Assembly: GCF_900113835.1 (NCBI RefSeq)
Contig: NZ_FOQV01000006.1
Location: forward strand, 1-64,000
Direction of reading: 5' to 3'
DNA: 64,000 bases
Source: Allobosea sp. OK403
Lineage (GTDB): Bacteria > Pseudomonadota > Alphaproteobacteria > Rhizobiales > Beijerinckiaceae
Below are positions 35,464-46,781 of the stretch, one piece after another. A program made the position numbers and the translations under genes. Numbering within the stretch: position 1 is the stretch's first letter; the number at the start of each line of letters is the position of its first letter. The notes under the pieces were generated by a model. That model did no database searches. It saw only the letters and a list, made by a program, of their open reading frames with translations, and was not told where the DNA came from.

Positions 35464-36198
35464 TCAGACCGCGAGATAGCCGCCATCGACAGGCAGGATC
35501 GCGCCCGTGACGAAGGCCGCCGCGTCCGAGAGCAGGAAGGCGATCGCGCCGCCGACATCGCCGGGCTCGCCCCAGCGGCCCATCGGTGTGCGCGCCAGGA
35601 TCGGCGCCGAGCGGGCGGCGTCCTCGACCAGCGGCTTCGTCAGCTCGGTTGCGATCCAGCCCGGGGCGACCGCATTGACGCGAATGCCCTCAGTCGCCCA
35701 GGCCGCCGCCAGCGATTTGGTGAGCTGGCCGATCGCGCCCTTGGAGGCGGAGTAACCCGGCGCATAGGCCGAGCCGTGGAAGGTCAGCATCGAGGCGATG
35801 TTGACGATCGCGCCGCCGGCCTTGCCCTGTGCCTTCGCCGCCAGCTTGTCCTTTGCCGCGAGGCACATCCGCATCGTGCCGTTGAGGTTGACCTCGATCG
35901 TCATGCGGAAGGCGTCGATCTCGAACTCCTTGCCGTTGCGCTGGATCATGCCGGCACAATTCACCAGCGCGTCGAGGCGCGGGCACAAGGCAACGATGCC
36001 TGCGACCTGTGCGTCGCTGGTGACGTCGAGCTGCGTGTGGCGGATCGCGGGATGGGGCGGGGCGACCGCAACCTCCTCTGAGGTCAGTCCGGTGGCGAGA
36101 ACCTCGTAGCCGGCCCGGGCAAGGGTGAGCGCGGCTCCCGCGCCGATGCCGCGCGTGCCGCCGGTGACGAGGGCGAATTTGGAAGATGAGCTGTCCAT
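35464..36198 (-). CDS. Classical SDR-family oxidoreductase
   Basis: A 244-residue NAD(P)-dependent dehydrogenase. All classical motifs are present: TGGTRGIG at residues of about 13-20, NCAG, the catalytic Ser in NIASM, YSASK with the Tyr and Lys, and PGWIATE after them. The substrate cannot be deduced. It lies upstream of the dioxygenase-like cupin gene on the same strand and may act on a related compound. Compare the divergent SDR at 11756-12535, which lacks the YxxxK pair. Confidence 0.92.
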   Translation of the reverse strand: MDSSSSKFALVTGGTRGIGAGAALTLARAGYEVLATGLTSEEVAVAPPHPAIRHTQLDVTSDAQVAGIVALCPRLDALVNCAGMIQRNGKEFEIDAFRMTIEVNLNGTMRMCLAAKDKLAAKAQGKAGGAIVNIASMLTFHGSAYAPGYSASKGAIGQLTKSLAAAWATEGIRVNAVAPGWIATELTKPLVEDAARSAPILARTPMGRWGEPGDVGGAIAFLLSDAAAFVTGAILPVDGGYLAV

Positions 36199-36265
36199 GG
36201 CGGCGTCAAGCTAAAGCGGCCGGCGCAAAGGGGGAAGCTCGTGGAAGGCAGGGCAGGGGCTCGTC

Positions 36266-36308
36266 AATCGAGCGGGTCTTATTAATCGAGCGGGTCTTAT
36301 TAATCGAG
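36266..36308. repeat. 18-bp tandem repeat, 2.4 copies
   Basis: AATCGAGCGGGTCTTATT occurs at 36266-36283 and 36284-36301, followed by a partial AATCGAG. The second copy overlaps the stop codon of the reverse-strand gene ending at 36300, so the duplication lies exactly at its 3' end. Confidence 0.85.
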
Positions 36309-37133
36309 ATTGTATTTCAGGCGCAGCATGGCGGTGCCGCGCGTCTCGAAATCGCTCGCGACGAGCGGCATCTGCCGGGCCAAAGCGACATCGAGGGAGG
36401 CCTCCCAGGGCAGGTCGGCCAGGGCGGCGAGATTGGCCGAGAGCTTGACTTCAGGCACCAGGGTCGAGTGCGGGCCGTCGCCGGGAGCGAAGACATAATT
36501 GCCGCCCATGCTCACTTGCGAGGTCATGGTCAGGTGCTCGAAGAGCTGGTGGCGATAGCCGACCAGCAGATTGGCATTCTGCTCGGGATTGCCGAGGACG
36601 CCGCTGCCGCCGCCCGTCGAGATCGTCCAGATAAAGCCCGGACCGGCATTGGCGATCGGGCGGGCGAGCCGCCAGTCGATTCGGGCGTCGCGACCTCGCT
36701 CATCTCCACCAGGCGCGATCAGCCTGGTGGAGACCGAGGCAATATCGGCGCCGAGCTTGAAGCCGACGGAGCGTTCCGGTAGCGCGCCGGCCATGGTGCT
36801 GCGAGCGGCAAAGCCCTTGCGAATGATGTCGACGGGAATAGGCGCGCGGGCCTGGCCATGGGCGTTCGAGGTGGCGATCTGTGCCGCGAGCCCGGTCAGA
36901 TCGGGTTCGAGGAGGGCGGCGCTGGCGTCACTGACGCTGTCCTGCCGGCCTTGGTCGAGCGCGTCTCCGGGAGCTTCGAAATCGAGCGCCGGCTTGGGGA
37001 TCGGGATACGGGGGCTGTAGGGCAGGCCCTCGTCGGCCTGTACGGCGCCAGCCATGACGAGTGCGGCTCCAGCGACGCCGGTGCGCATCCAGGCGAGCGG
37101 GCCAAGGCGAAGTCTGCGATGGTGGTGATGCAT
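36300..37133 (-). CDS. Secreted hypothetical protein, possibly outer-membrane associated
   Basis: A 277-residue protein starting MHHHHRRLRLG, with a signal peptide (MRTGVAGAALVMAGAVQA). The mature part begins with a Pro-rich linker (YSPRIPIPKPALDFE) and its second half alternates polar and hydrophobic residues (GYRHQLFEHLTMTSQVSMGG, VPEVKLSANLAALAD, GTAMLRLKYNLD), suggestive of beta strands that could form a small barrel. I do not recognise a family. The four consecutive His residues after the start are unusual and could bind metal or be incidental. Confidence 0.6.
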   Translation of the reverse strand: MHHHHRRLRLGPLAWMRTGVAGAALVMAGAVQADEGLPYSPRIPIPKPALDFEAPGDALDQGRQDSVSDASAALLEPDLTGLAAQIATSNAHGQARAPIPVDIIRKGFAARSTMAGALPERSVGFKLGADIASVSTRLIAPGGDERGRDARIDWRLARPIANAGPGFIWTISTGGGSGVLGNPEQNANLLVGYRHQLFEHLTMTSQVSMGGNYVFAPGDGPHSTLVPEVKLSANLAALADLPWEASLDVALARQMPLVASDFETRGTAMLRLKYNLD

Positions 37134-37346
37134 GGTGGTCGCCCCTGCGCGATGACGATCAGCAAGCAAGGCTAGAACGGGACCGTGCAATTTTTGCGGC
37201 AGTGCAGCATCGACTTCGAGGCATTCGCCCAAAAGCCGTGCTTCCCCCTCGCCCCCGAACCCGCTAGGAAGCGCGCAGCCGCCTGCCGCGTGCTTGCTGC
37301 AGGCCGGAAACGTTCCAGTCTGGCCAGCATCAGGGGTCGAAATCAC

Positions 37347-38561
37347 ATGAGCAAGATCAAGGTCGCCAACCCGGTCGTCGATATGGACGGCGATGAGATG
37401 ACCCGCATCATCTGGCAGAAGATCAAGGAGACCTTGATCTTCCCCTATCTCGACCTCGAGCTGGATTATTACGATCTCTCGGTCGAGAACCGCGACGCCA
37501 CCGACGACCAGGTCACGATCGACGCCGCCAACGCCACCAAGAAGCATGGCGTTGCGGTGAAATGCGCGACGATCACGCCCGATGAAGGCCGTGTGAAGGA
37601 ATTCAACCTGAAGTCGATGTGGAAGTCGCCCAACGGCACGATCCGCAACATCCTCGGCGGCGTGATCTTCCGCGAGCCGATCATCTGCAAGAACGTGCCG
37701 CGCCTCGTGCCGGGCTGGACCCAGCCGATCGTCATCGGCCGCCACGCCTATGGCGATCAGTACCGCGCCACCGACTTCAAGTTCCCCGGCAAGGGCACGC
37801 TGTCGATCAAGTTCGTCGGCGAGGACGGTGCGGTGATCGAGAAGGAGGTCTTCAAGGCTCCCGACGCCGGCGTTGCCATGGCGATGTACAACCTCGACGA
37901 TTCGATCCGGGATTTCGCCCGCGCTTCGCTGAATTACGGCCTGATCCGCAAATACCCGGTCTATCTCTCGACCAAGAACACCATCCTCAAGACCTATGAT
38001 GGCCGCTTCAAGGACATCTTCGAGGAGATCTACCAGGCCGAGTTCAAGGCCGAATTCGACAAGCTCGGCATCACCTATGAGCATCGCCTGATCGACGACA
38101 TGGTCGCCTCCGCGATGAAGTGGTCGGGCGGTTATGTCTGGGCCTGCAAGAACTATGATGGCGACGTGCAGTCCGACACCGTCGCGCAGGGCTTCGGCTC
38201 ACTCGGCCTGATGACCTCGGTGCTGATGACGCCGGACGGCAAGACCGTCGAGGCCGAGGCTGCCCACGGCACGGTGACGCGCCATTATCGCGAGCACCAG
38301 AAGGGCAAGGAGACCTCGACGAACTCGATCGCCTCGATCTTCGCCTGGACGCGTGGCCTTGCCCACCGCGCCAAGCTCGACGGCAATGCCGAGCTCGCCA
38401 AGTTCGCGACCCTGCTGGAGAAGGTCACGGTCGACACGGTCGAGGCCGGCGACATGACCAAGGACCTGGCGCTGCTGGTCGGCGCGGAGCAGAAGTGGCT
38501 CTCGACCACCGGCTTCCTCGACAAGGTCAGCGACAACCTGCGCAAGGCGATGACTGCCTGA
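37347..38561 (+). CDS. icd: NADP-dependent isocitrate dehydrogenase
   Basis: A 404-residue enzyme of the dimeric, eukaryote-like IDH type that converts isocitrate to 2-oxoglutarate in the TCA cycle. Conserved parts: VVDMDGDEMTRIIW near the start, the isocitrate-binding SPNGTIRNILGGVIFREPI, DMVASAMKWSGGYVWACKNYDGDVQSD with the metal-binding Asp residues, and EAAHGTVTRHYREHQKG for NADP. ATG 37347 gives MSKIKVANPVVDMDG, the normal family start. A terminator and a repeat follow. Confidence 0.96.
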   Translation: MSKIKVANPVVDMDGDEMTRIIWQKIKETLIFPYLDLELDYYDLSVENRDATDDQVTIDAANATKKHGVAVKCATITPDEGRVKEFNLKSMWKSPNGTIRNILGGVIFREPIICKNVPRLVPGWTQPIVIGRHAYGDQYRATDFKFPGKGTLSIKFVGEDGAVIEKEVFKAPDAGVAMAMYNLDDSIRDFARASLNYGLIRKYPVYLSTKNTILKTYDGRFKDIFEEIYQAEFKAEFDKLGITYEHRLIDDMVASAMKWSGGYVWACKNYDGDVQSDTVAQGFGSLGLMTSVLMTPDGKTVEAEAAHGTVTRHYREHQKGKETSTNSIASIFAWTRGLAHRAKLDGNAELAKFATLLEKVTVDTVEAGDMTKDLALLVGAEQKWLSTTGFLDKVSDNLRKAMTA

Positions 38562-38565
38562 GGCG

Positions 38566-38670
38566 TTAGAGCCGTTTCCGATCCAATTGGATCGTTCAAC
38601 AGCTCCTGCCCTTTATTTTAACGCGTTTTCTTCACGCGAACCGGTGTCCACTTCGCTCGAAAACGCGCCA
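38566..38670. repeat. Dispersed intergenic repeat family A
   Basis: TTAGAGCCGTTTCCGATCC with the internal palindrome GATCCAATTGGATC, then ACGCGTTTTCTTCACGCGAA, CCGGTGTCCACTTCGCTCGA and AAACGC. The same order of blocks occurs at 7258-7362 and 46593-46698. Confidence 0.8.
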
Positions 38671-38691
38671 GCGCGACTTGTCGCCACTTTC

Positions 38692-38719
38692 AAGCCCGGC
38701 CAGATTGGCCGGGCTTTTT
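38692..38719 (+). terminator. Rho-independent terminator downstream of icd
   Basis: Stem AAGCCCGGCC / GGCCGGGCTT with a five-base loop, followed by TTT and C. It lies beyond the family A repeat and only 16 bp before the GFA gene start. Confidence 0.75.
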
Positions 38720-38734
38720 CGTGGGGATCCCATT

Positions 38735-39196
38735 ATGGCCAAGACACTGACCGTGACCGGAGGCTGCCAATGCGGCGCGGTGCGCTATCGGCTCGAACAG
38801 CCGCCGTCCAAAGTCTCGATCTGCTTTTGCCGGATGTGCCAGAAGGCTGTCGGGGGCTATTTCGGCGCTTTCGCCAGCTCGGCGCTCGATGATCTCGTCT
38901 GGATCAAAGGGCAGCCCAACATCTTCGCTTCCTCCGAGGCGGCAGAGCGCGGCTTCTGTTCGTCCTGCGGCACGCCGCTGAGCTTCAGCTATCGCGGCAG
39001 CGGCCGGATTTCGGTCACCGCCGGCAGTCTCGACGATCCGGCGGGCCATCCGCCGACCCTGGCCTATGGCGTCGAGGGCCGCATGCCCTGGTTCGACGAT
39101 CTCTGCCGGCTTTCCGGCACGAGCACCGAGGACGATATCCCGCCGGACGAGATCGCCCGATATCGTTCGCGCCAGCATCCCGACCACGAACTCTGA
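38735..39196 (+). CDS. GFA-family zinc protein (CENP-V/GFA, DUF636)
   Basis: A 153-residue protein with the metal-binding cysteines of the family: GGCQCGAVRY near the start, CFCRMCQKAVGG around residue 33, and GFCSSCGTPLSF around residue 70. The founding member reacts formaldehyde with glutathione, but most homologues are uncharacterised. The ATG at 38735 follows a terminator, so it has little room for its own promoter; it may depend on read-through from icd. Confidence 0.9.
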   Translation: MAKTLTVTGGCQCGAVRYRLEQPPSKVSICFCRMCQKAVGGYFGAFASSALDDLVWIKGQPNIFASSEAAERGFCSSCGTPLSFSYRGSGRISVTAGSLDDPAGHPPTLAYGVEGRMPWFDDLCRLSGTSTEDDIPPDEIARYRSRQHPDHEL

Positions 39197-39261
39197 TGGG
39201 GGCGGGCGCGAGAGCTTATACTAACGGCCTTTGAGATCGGCTCATGGCTGAGGCTCGGCCT

Positions 39262-39412
39262 TCATTCCGGGGCGATCCGAAGGATCGAGCCCGGAACCCG
39301 GAAGCGATGTCGCTGCTTGAGAAGGAGCGGGGCGCCGGCTCGCTTCATGACGACCCGCATCGGTTCTGGGTTCTGGGTTCCGGGCTCAGGCCTGCGGCCT
39401 GCCCGGAATGAC
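39262..39412. repeat. Dispersed intergenic repeat family C, best copy
   Basis: A 150-bp element with opposed ends: CATTCCGGGGCGATCCGAAG at the left and CCTGCGGCCTGCCCGGAATG at the right, GATCCGAAGGATC palindrome near the left end, and GGTTCTGGGTTCTGGGTTCC near the right. Related copies lie at 26.7-27.3 and 34.6 kb. Confidence 0.8.
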
Positions 39413-39455
39413 GGCAGCGAATAACGCCATCGCTCAGCGCCGAAGGCCGTCAGTA

Positions 39456-40082
39456 TTATTCGACCGTGATCTCCTGGCGCGCCAGGATGCGATGTTCGGC
39501 CAGCGGCGCGTGCATGACATAGCGCAGTTCGTAAGCGCCCGGCGTCTCGGGAGCCTCCAAGGTCGCCTCGCTATTTTCCGCCGGGAAGAATGAGGGGCCT
39601 GCAGCGTCCGCGGCGGCATCCTTCGGCACGATGACGACGCGATCCTGCTCGCCATTGGGGCCGATGCCACGCACGGGCAGGCCATTGCCGCGCGCGACGC
39701 GGGCGGGTCCGGAGAGCGTCGCGCTGGCCGGCGTCGTGACGAGCGGTTGGCGCAGCAGGATGACCGGTGCACCGTCGCGATCCTGGGTCAATCGCAATTC
39801 GTAGGAGCCCGCATCGCCGGGCGTCTGCAGGCTTGCGGAGGGCCGGCCGGACAGTTCGGCGACCATGATGGCGCGCGTCGCGGCATCGTCCGGCCGCGCG
39901 ATGGCGAGCCTTGCCTTGTCGGGCGCATTGCTGATGGCAACGCTCAGCATCGAGCCGGCCATGACGTTTTGCGAGGCCGACAGGCTCGGGCCAGCTGGCG
40001 CGCGAGGCCGTGTCTGCGAGCCCGCCGGCGAAGACGCCAGCAGGACGATGAGGCCCGTCAGGATATGCCGCCGTGACCTCAT
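39456..40082 (-). CDS. Secreted protein with two repeated beta domains
   Basis: A 208-residue protein with a signal peptide (ILTGLIVLLASSPAGSQ). The mature part holds two similar segments of about 85 residues; the first ends GSYELRLTQDRDGAPVILLRQPLVV-like and the second AYELRYVMHAPLAEHRILARQEITVE. This repeated unit, a small beta sandwich ending in YELRY, is known to me from the C-termini of alphaproteobacterial VWA proteins, where its function is unknown. It starts 22 bp after the alaS stop on the same strand, so it is likely cotranscribed with alaS. Confidence 0.7.
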   Translation of the reverse strand: MRSRRHILTGLIVLLASSPAGSQTRPRAPAGPSLSASQNVMAGSMLSVAISNAPDKARLAIARPDDAATRAIMVAELSGRPSASLQTPGDAGSYELRLTQDRDGAPVILLRQPLVTTPASATLSGPARVARGNGLPVRGIGPNGEQDRVVIVPKDAAADAAGPSFFPAENSEATLEAPETPGAYELRYVMHAPLAEHRILARQEITVE

Positions 40083-40104
40083 CGCTGGAACAAGCGGGGG
40101 CGCC

Positions 40105-42747
<2,643 letters not shown>

Positions 42748-42806
42748 CGCAATTGGAAACTCTGGTTCAGGACGGGGCCGGGGCGCTTCCCGGCGACATC
42801 AGCGTT

Positions 42807-42937
42807 CTAGAGCCGGATGATTTCAGATGGAATCACAAAAGTGATCCCATCTGAAATCTGAATCCGTCTCTCATCTAAGAGTGAGAGCAGGATCGATTGC
42901 GAAAAACCGGTTCCCACTTTTTCACATCCTGCTCTAG
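42807..42937. repeat. Dispersed intergenic repeat family B
   Basis: Bounded by CTAG at both ends. Contains AGCCGGATGATTTCAGATGG with the palindrome GATGGAATCAC ... GTGATCCCATC, CTGAATCCGTCTCTCATC, and GCAGGAT ... ATCCTGC around AAAAACCGGTTCCCACTTTT. It is in the opposite orientation to the copy at 59323-59451. A further partial copy lies at about 43074-43115, right behind recA. Confidence 0.85.
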
Positions 42938-43008
42938 CAGGCGGCTTGCCCCTGTCGAGAGAGCCAAAGCGCGAGATGTTTCCCCAAAGCCTTGACTGCA
43001 AACGAAAA

Positions 43009-43031
43009 CGGGCGGCCCGACCGGCCGCCCG
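43009..43031 (-). terminator. Rho-independent terminator downstream of recA
   Basis: Stem CGGGCGGCC / GGCCGCCCG with a five-base loop; on the reverse strand it runs into TTTTCGTTT. It lies 85 bp past the recA stop, separating recA from alaS. Confidence 0.88.
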
Positions 43032-43116
43032 CTGAGATCCCCGTTTCGCCTGGGCTTTGATCTGGCCTCGGCTGTCCCGAAAACCGGCAACCAGTTTTTC
43101 GCAGCCTGCTCTGGGT

Positions 43117-44202
43117 TCAGGCCTGCCCCTCGTCGAGATCGTCGTCGGTCGGGGTTGCCTCGTCGAGGATGCGCTCGGCGACCAGGCCGGAATTCTGCCG
43201 GATCGTAGCCTCGATCTTGGCCGCCACATCCGGATTGGCCTTGAGGAAAGCCTTGGCGTTCTCGCGGCCCTGGCCGAGGCGCTGGCTGTCGAAGGAGAAC
43301 CAGGCGCCGGATTTTTCGACCATGCCGGCCTTGACGCCGAGATCGACCAGTTCGCCGACCTTGGAGATGCCCTCACCGAACATGATGTCGAACTCGACCT
43401 GCTTGAAGGGCGGGGCGACCTTGTTCTTCACGACCTTGACGCGGACCTGGTTGCCGGTCGCTTCCTCGCGGTCCTTCAGTGTCGAGATGCGGCGGATGTC
43501 GAGGCGCACCGAGGCGTAGAACTTCAGTGCGTTGCCGCCGGTCGTGGTCTCGGGCGAGCCATACATCACGCCGATCTTCATGCGGATCTGGTTGATGAAG
43601 ATGACCATGCAGTTCGAGCGCGAGATCGAGGCGGTCAGCTTGCGCAGCGCCTGGCTCATCAGGCGGGCCTGCAGGCCGGGCTGGACATCGCCCATCTCGC
43701 CCTCGATTTCGGCGCGCGGGGTCAGTGCGGCGACCGAGTCGACCACCAGCACGTCGATCGCACCCGAGCGCACCAGCGTGTCGGTGATCTCCAGCGCCTG
43801 TTCGCCGGTGTCGGGCTGCGAGATCAGGAGGTCATCGAGATTGACCCCGAGCTTGCGGGCATAGACCGGATCGAGCGCATGCTCGGCGTCGACGAAGGCG
43901 CAGACGCCGCCCTTCTTCTGGGCCTCGGCGATGGTGTGGAGCGCAAGCGTCGTCTTGCCGGAGGATTCAGGCCCGTAGATCTCGATGACGCGGCCGCGCG
44001 GCAGGCCGCCGACGCCGAGCGCGATGTCGAGGCCCAGCGAACCCGTCGAAATCGTCTCAATCTCGATCGCCTGCTGGTTCTTGCCCAGCCGCATGATCGA
44101 GCCCTTGCCGAAGGCGCGTTCGATCTGCGAGAGCGCTGCGTCCAGCGCCTTGGCCTTGTCCATCGAGGAGCCTTCCACGAGCTTGAGATTCGCCTGATTC
44201 AC
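43117..44202 (-). CDS. recA: Recombinase RecA
   Basis: A 361-residue recombinase that coats single-stranded DNA, exchanges strands and triggers LexA self-cleavage. Walker A is GPESSGKTT, Walker B LVVDSVAAL; the L2 loop lies in NQIRMKIGVMYGSPETTTGGNALKFY. Length and all signatures are normal. It is preceded by an alphaproteobacterial SOS box at 44288-44302 and followed by a strong terminator. Confidence 0.97.
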   Translation of the reverse strand: MNQANLKLVEGSSMDKAKALDAALSQIERAFGKGSIMRLGKNQQAIEIETISTGSLGLDIALGVGGLPRGRVIEIYGPESSGKTTLALHTIAEAQKKGGVCAFVDAEHALDPVYARKLGVNLDDLLISQPDTGEQALEITDTLVRSGAIDVLVVDSVAALTPRAEIEGEMGDVQPGLQARLMSQALRKLTASISRSNCMVIFINQIRMKIGVMYGSPETTTGGNALKFYASVRLDIRRISTLKDREEATGNQVRVKVVKNKVAPPFKQVEFDIMFGEGISKVGELVDLGVKAGMVEKSGAWFSFDSQRLGQGRENAKAFLKANPDVAAKIEATIRQNSGLVAERILDEATPTDDDLDEGQA

Positions 44203-44287
44203 GGGTTGCGCTCCTTATGGCAGGGGCGCGACCACATCTCAATGCGCGCCATGACGTTATATGATCATGGTTTGTTCTCGTGGACAA

Positions 44288-44302
44288 GTTCTTTTTTTGT
44301 TC
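44288..44302. promoter_or_regulatory. LexA-binding SOS box (GTTC-N7-GTTC)
   Basis: GTTCTTTTTTTGTTC is a perfect match to the alphaproteobacterial LexA site GTTC-N7-GTTC, 86 bp upstream of the recA start. A further GTTC lies ten bases outside its left half. The box sits in the 351-bp intergenic region shared with the divergent pyruvyl transferase-like gene. Confidence 0.88.
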
Positions 44303-44553
44303 TCGTCTGGGATATGGAGATAACCGCTCAATTGTTCCGTTTTTGACCAGGCCGGTTATCTCCTATTTCGATTTCTTCCGCTTTTGGGCGATCATGGTCG
44401 TAGTTTGGGAGCGCAGAGCGATCTTAGTTCGCCTATCGCTTTCGACTTTCTTCATGGGAGTTCCCGAAAAGCACGAGGGGCGGCTTGTAGTGCTTGGAAC
44501 GTCGTGATGTTACCCATCACAAAATTCTACTCGCTTGGGTTTTCTCAAAATCG

Positions 44554-45759
44554 ATGCCGATCGACGACATAAATAATATCGATGTTGGAATTGTCGGAAC
44601 ATTTGACGTCGAAAATTATGGCGATCTGCTGTTTCCGCTAATCGCCCAAGCCGCACTTTCGCGGCGGGACCAACGCGTTCGTGTCCGGGCCATTTCTCCG
44701 AACAGCAAATCGAGCGCCTCTTGGCCCTTTCAGGTCGTTACGACCAAAGAAACACACAACATAGTACCCTCGCTGTCGGCACTTCTGATTGGCGGTGGCC
44801 AGATTGTTCGTTTCGATAAACACTATCCGGTTCATGTTCCTTACGGGATCAATGTGCCAATAGCGTATTGGTTAGTCCCTGCCGTCCTCGCTGCGACTAT
44901 TGGTAAACCTGTATTCTGGAACGCGGTAGGCGCATGGACAGGATCCCCCCCCGCACCATGGTATACTGAACTCATACAAAGAGTTTTTGTCGCGAGCTAT
45001 TTTATCGGCGTCCGCGATGTCGCGTCACAGGTCTACCTTTCGAGGTTGGCACCAAAGGCGGCTGTTCACCCGCTTCCGGATACAGCTTTTTCCCTGGCGC
45101 GCCTCTGGCCCCTCAATGAACCCAGCGACGATTATGTTCAATGGCGACAGTCGCTCAATTTAGAAGGTCGGTATATCGTTATTCAAGCCAACTCAGCGAT
45201 CGGAGCATATCGCTCGACAATTGAAAGTATTATGCGATCTTTTGCGGACGTAACTGCCGTAGTTCTGCCAATTTGCTGGTGCCATGGGGATAGAGCTGAG
45301 GTTTTTCCGTATTTTGAGGGCGCTACCGCAAGCTCTCCGCGCTGGCTGCACCCGCTGCTCATCAGTGAAATTATCGGTAGGTCACAACTCTTGGTCGCAT
45401 CCAGCCTCCACGCGTGCATTACCGGCCTCAGCTATGGTGTTCCGGTGCTGCGTGCGCCGTTTTCGCCGGTGCCAGGCGACCGAAAATTTGAGCTGCTGAA
45501 AGGTTTTGATGGCCTATGTGCGGTAGACGACGATAAATCCATCGAACGTCTTTTAAAGCGCGGCATCAGAACGGACGTGCGTATTGTCGAAATCGAGGAG
45601 CGTCTTGATCGATATTGGGATGATGTCAGCCAAACAGCGATTCGCTCTTCCACCGGAACATACGGTGCGGCCAATTCGGGAATGCTCGAATGGGTAAGCC
45701 AAATCTGCGATACCATCGAAAAATCAGCTTCAGCAGTTCCGAATCTCGTCGAGAAATAG
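44554..45759 (+). CDS. Polysaccharide pyruvyl transferase family protein
   Basis: A 401-residue cytoplasmic protein. The N-terminal DVGIVGTFDVENYGDLLFPLIAQ and the C-terminal ASSLHACITGLSYGVPVLRAPF are the two hallmark regions of the CsaB/WcaK-type family, which move pyruvate from PEP onto a sugar of a surface glycan. Codon use is less GC-biased than in neighbouring genes, suggesting transfer. I start at ATG 44554 where homology begins; a TTG at 44494 would extend it by 20 residues. The 2OG-Fe(II) oxygenase gene follows 93 bp later. Family firm, glycan unknown. Confidence 0.87.
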   Translation: MPIDDINNIDVGIVGTFDVENYGDLLFPLIAQAALSRRDQRVRVRAISPNSKSSASWPFQVVTTKETHNIVPSLSALLIGGGQIVRFDKHYPVHVPYGINVPIAYWLVPAVLAATIGKPVFWNAVGAWTGSPPAPWYTELIQRVFVASYFIGVRDVASQVYLSRLAPKAAVHPLPDTAFSLARLWPLNEPSDDYVQWRQSLNLEGRYIVIQANSAIGAYRSTIESIMRSFADVTAVVLPICWCHGDRAEVFPYFEGATASSPRWLHPLLISEIIGRSQLLVASSLHACITGLSYGVPVLRAPFSPVPGDRKFELLKGFDGLCAVDDDKSIERLLKRGIRTDVRIVEIEERLDRYWDDVSQTAIRSSTGTYGAANSGMLEWVSQICDTIEKSASAVPNLVEK

Positions 45760-45852
45760 AACTTTGCTGAAGTTGACGGATTTTTGGACGTGAAGTGCTC
45801 CGCCATCTCACGTTAACGACTATGACGAGCCAATTGATCGGAGCGATTGCAA

Positions 45853-46539
45853 ATGCTCGAGATAACCAGAATCGAACGACAAGTGCTCGCGTCCGAGCCC
45901 TTCAAGTGGGCTTTCGTCGATAAATTGTACTCTTTTGGAAATGCTGCGGCGCTTGCAGCGTCGTTTCCACGCGACAATTTCAAGACCGTGTCCGGGCATG
46001 ACGGAGAAAAAGGCTACGAATATGTCGCCCGGTCGCTGGTTCATTTGGGAGCCGACACCTGTACGCTCGTTGACCACCTCAGCCCCGCATGGAAAGAACT
46101 CGCCGCAGATTTGCTGTCCCCCGCCTATCGATCCGCAGTTGGCAAACTTACGGGATGCGACCTATCGAACGCACCAATGGAGATTAATGCCATTCACTAT
46201 GGAACGGGGGCTTGGATGGGACCTCATCTCGACCTGCGGGAGAAAATTGTCACTCATGTTCTATACTTTAACGAATCCTGGAATCCTCAAAATGGCGGGC
46301 ATATAAATATACTGAATTCATCCAATCCAAGCGATGTATTTGCGGAGGTTATGCCGATCGTTGGCAACTCCGTTGTCCTTGTCCGCTCCGATAATTCCTG
46401 GCATTCGGTTTCTCGGGTTTCGGAAAGCTGCCGTAACTCGCGCCGAAGCGTGAACGTGATTTTCCATTTGCCTGGCTCTAGAAGCACCATGTGGCCGGAT
46501 AATGAAACGCCGATCCTGAGAAACTATGTTGGAAAATGA
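45853..46539 (+). CDS. 2OG-Fe(II) oxygenase family protein
   Basis: A 228-residue double-stranded beta-helix dioxygenase. The iron ligands are visible: GPHLDLREK supplies His-x-Asp and the second His lies in SDNSWHSVSRV; the Arg in RRSVNVIFHLPG should bind 2-oxoglutarate. Related proteins occur in glycan and capsule gene clusters, where they hydroxylate sugars or lipids. Like the gene before it, its base composition is lower in GC than the surrounding genome. ATG 45853 is used; TTG 45847 is an alternative. Confidence 0.85.
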   Translation: MLEITRIERQVLASEPFKWAFVDKLYSFGNAAALAASFPRDNFKTVSGHDGEKGYEYVARSLVHLGADTCTLVDHLSPAWKELAADLLSPAYRSAVGKLTGCDLSNAPMEINAIHYGTGAWMGPHLDLREKIVTHVLYFNESWNPQNGGHINILNSSNPSDVFAEVMPIVGNSVVLVRSDNSWHSVSRVSESCRNSRRSVNVIFHLPGSRSTMWPDNETPILRNYVGK

Positions 46540-46592
46540 GTATTATCTATTTTCTTATGCCGGGATACGCGTAACTGTTGAGCGGCTGCGAA

Positions 46593-46698
46593 TTAGAGTA
46601 TTTCCGTGTTTCTCCGAATCGCGGAAATGCTCTACTTCCTTGTTTTAACGCGTTTTCTTCACGCGAACCGGTGTCCGCTTTGCTCGAAAACGCTCTAG
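46593..46698. repeat. Dispersed intergenic repeat family A
   Basis: TTAGAGTATTTCCG ... CGGAAATGCTCTA palindrome (46593-46634) followed by ACGCGTTTTCTTCACGCGAA, CCGGTGTCCGC and TTTGCTCGAAAACGCTCTAG. Same layout as the copies at 7.3 and 38.6 kb. It marks the border between the oxygenase gene and an IS66 remnant. Confidence 0.8.
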
Positions 46699-46781
46699 AA
46701 TGAGAATTCATGCCTGATCCAAACAACGTGTGCTCCGGCGAGGGCCGCCTTGTTTGGCGCTGAGGAAGGGCTGAAGTTAAT

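Noticed and set aside
36300..38084. 594-codon reverse frame extending across the start of icd
   Set aside because: Only the part from ATG 37133 has a signal peptide and sensible composition; the upstream extension is antisense to icd.
44280..44507. 75-codon forward frame inside the recA upstream region
   Set aside because: It spans the SOS box, is Phe/Arg-rich with no RBS, and has no conserved look.
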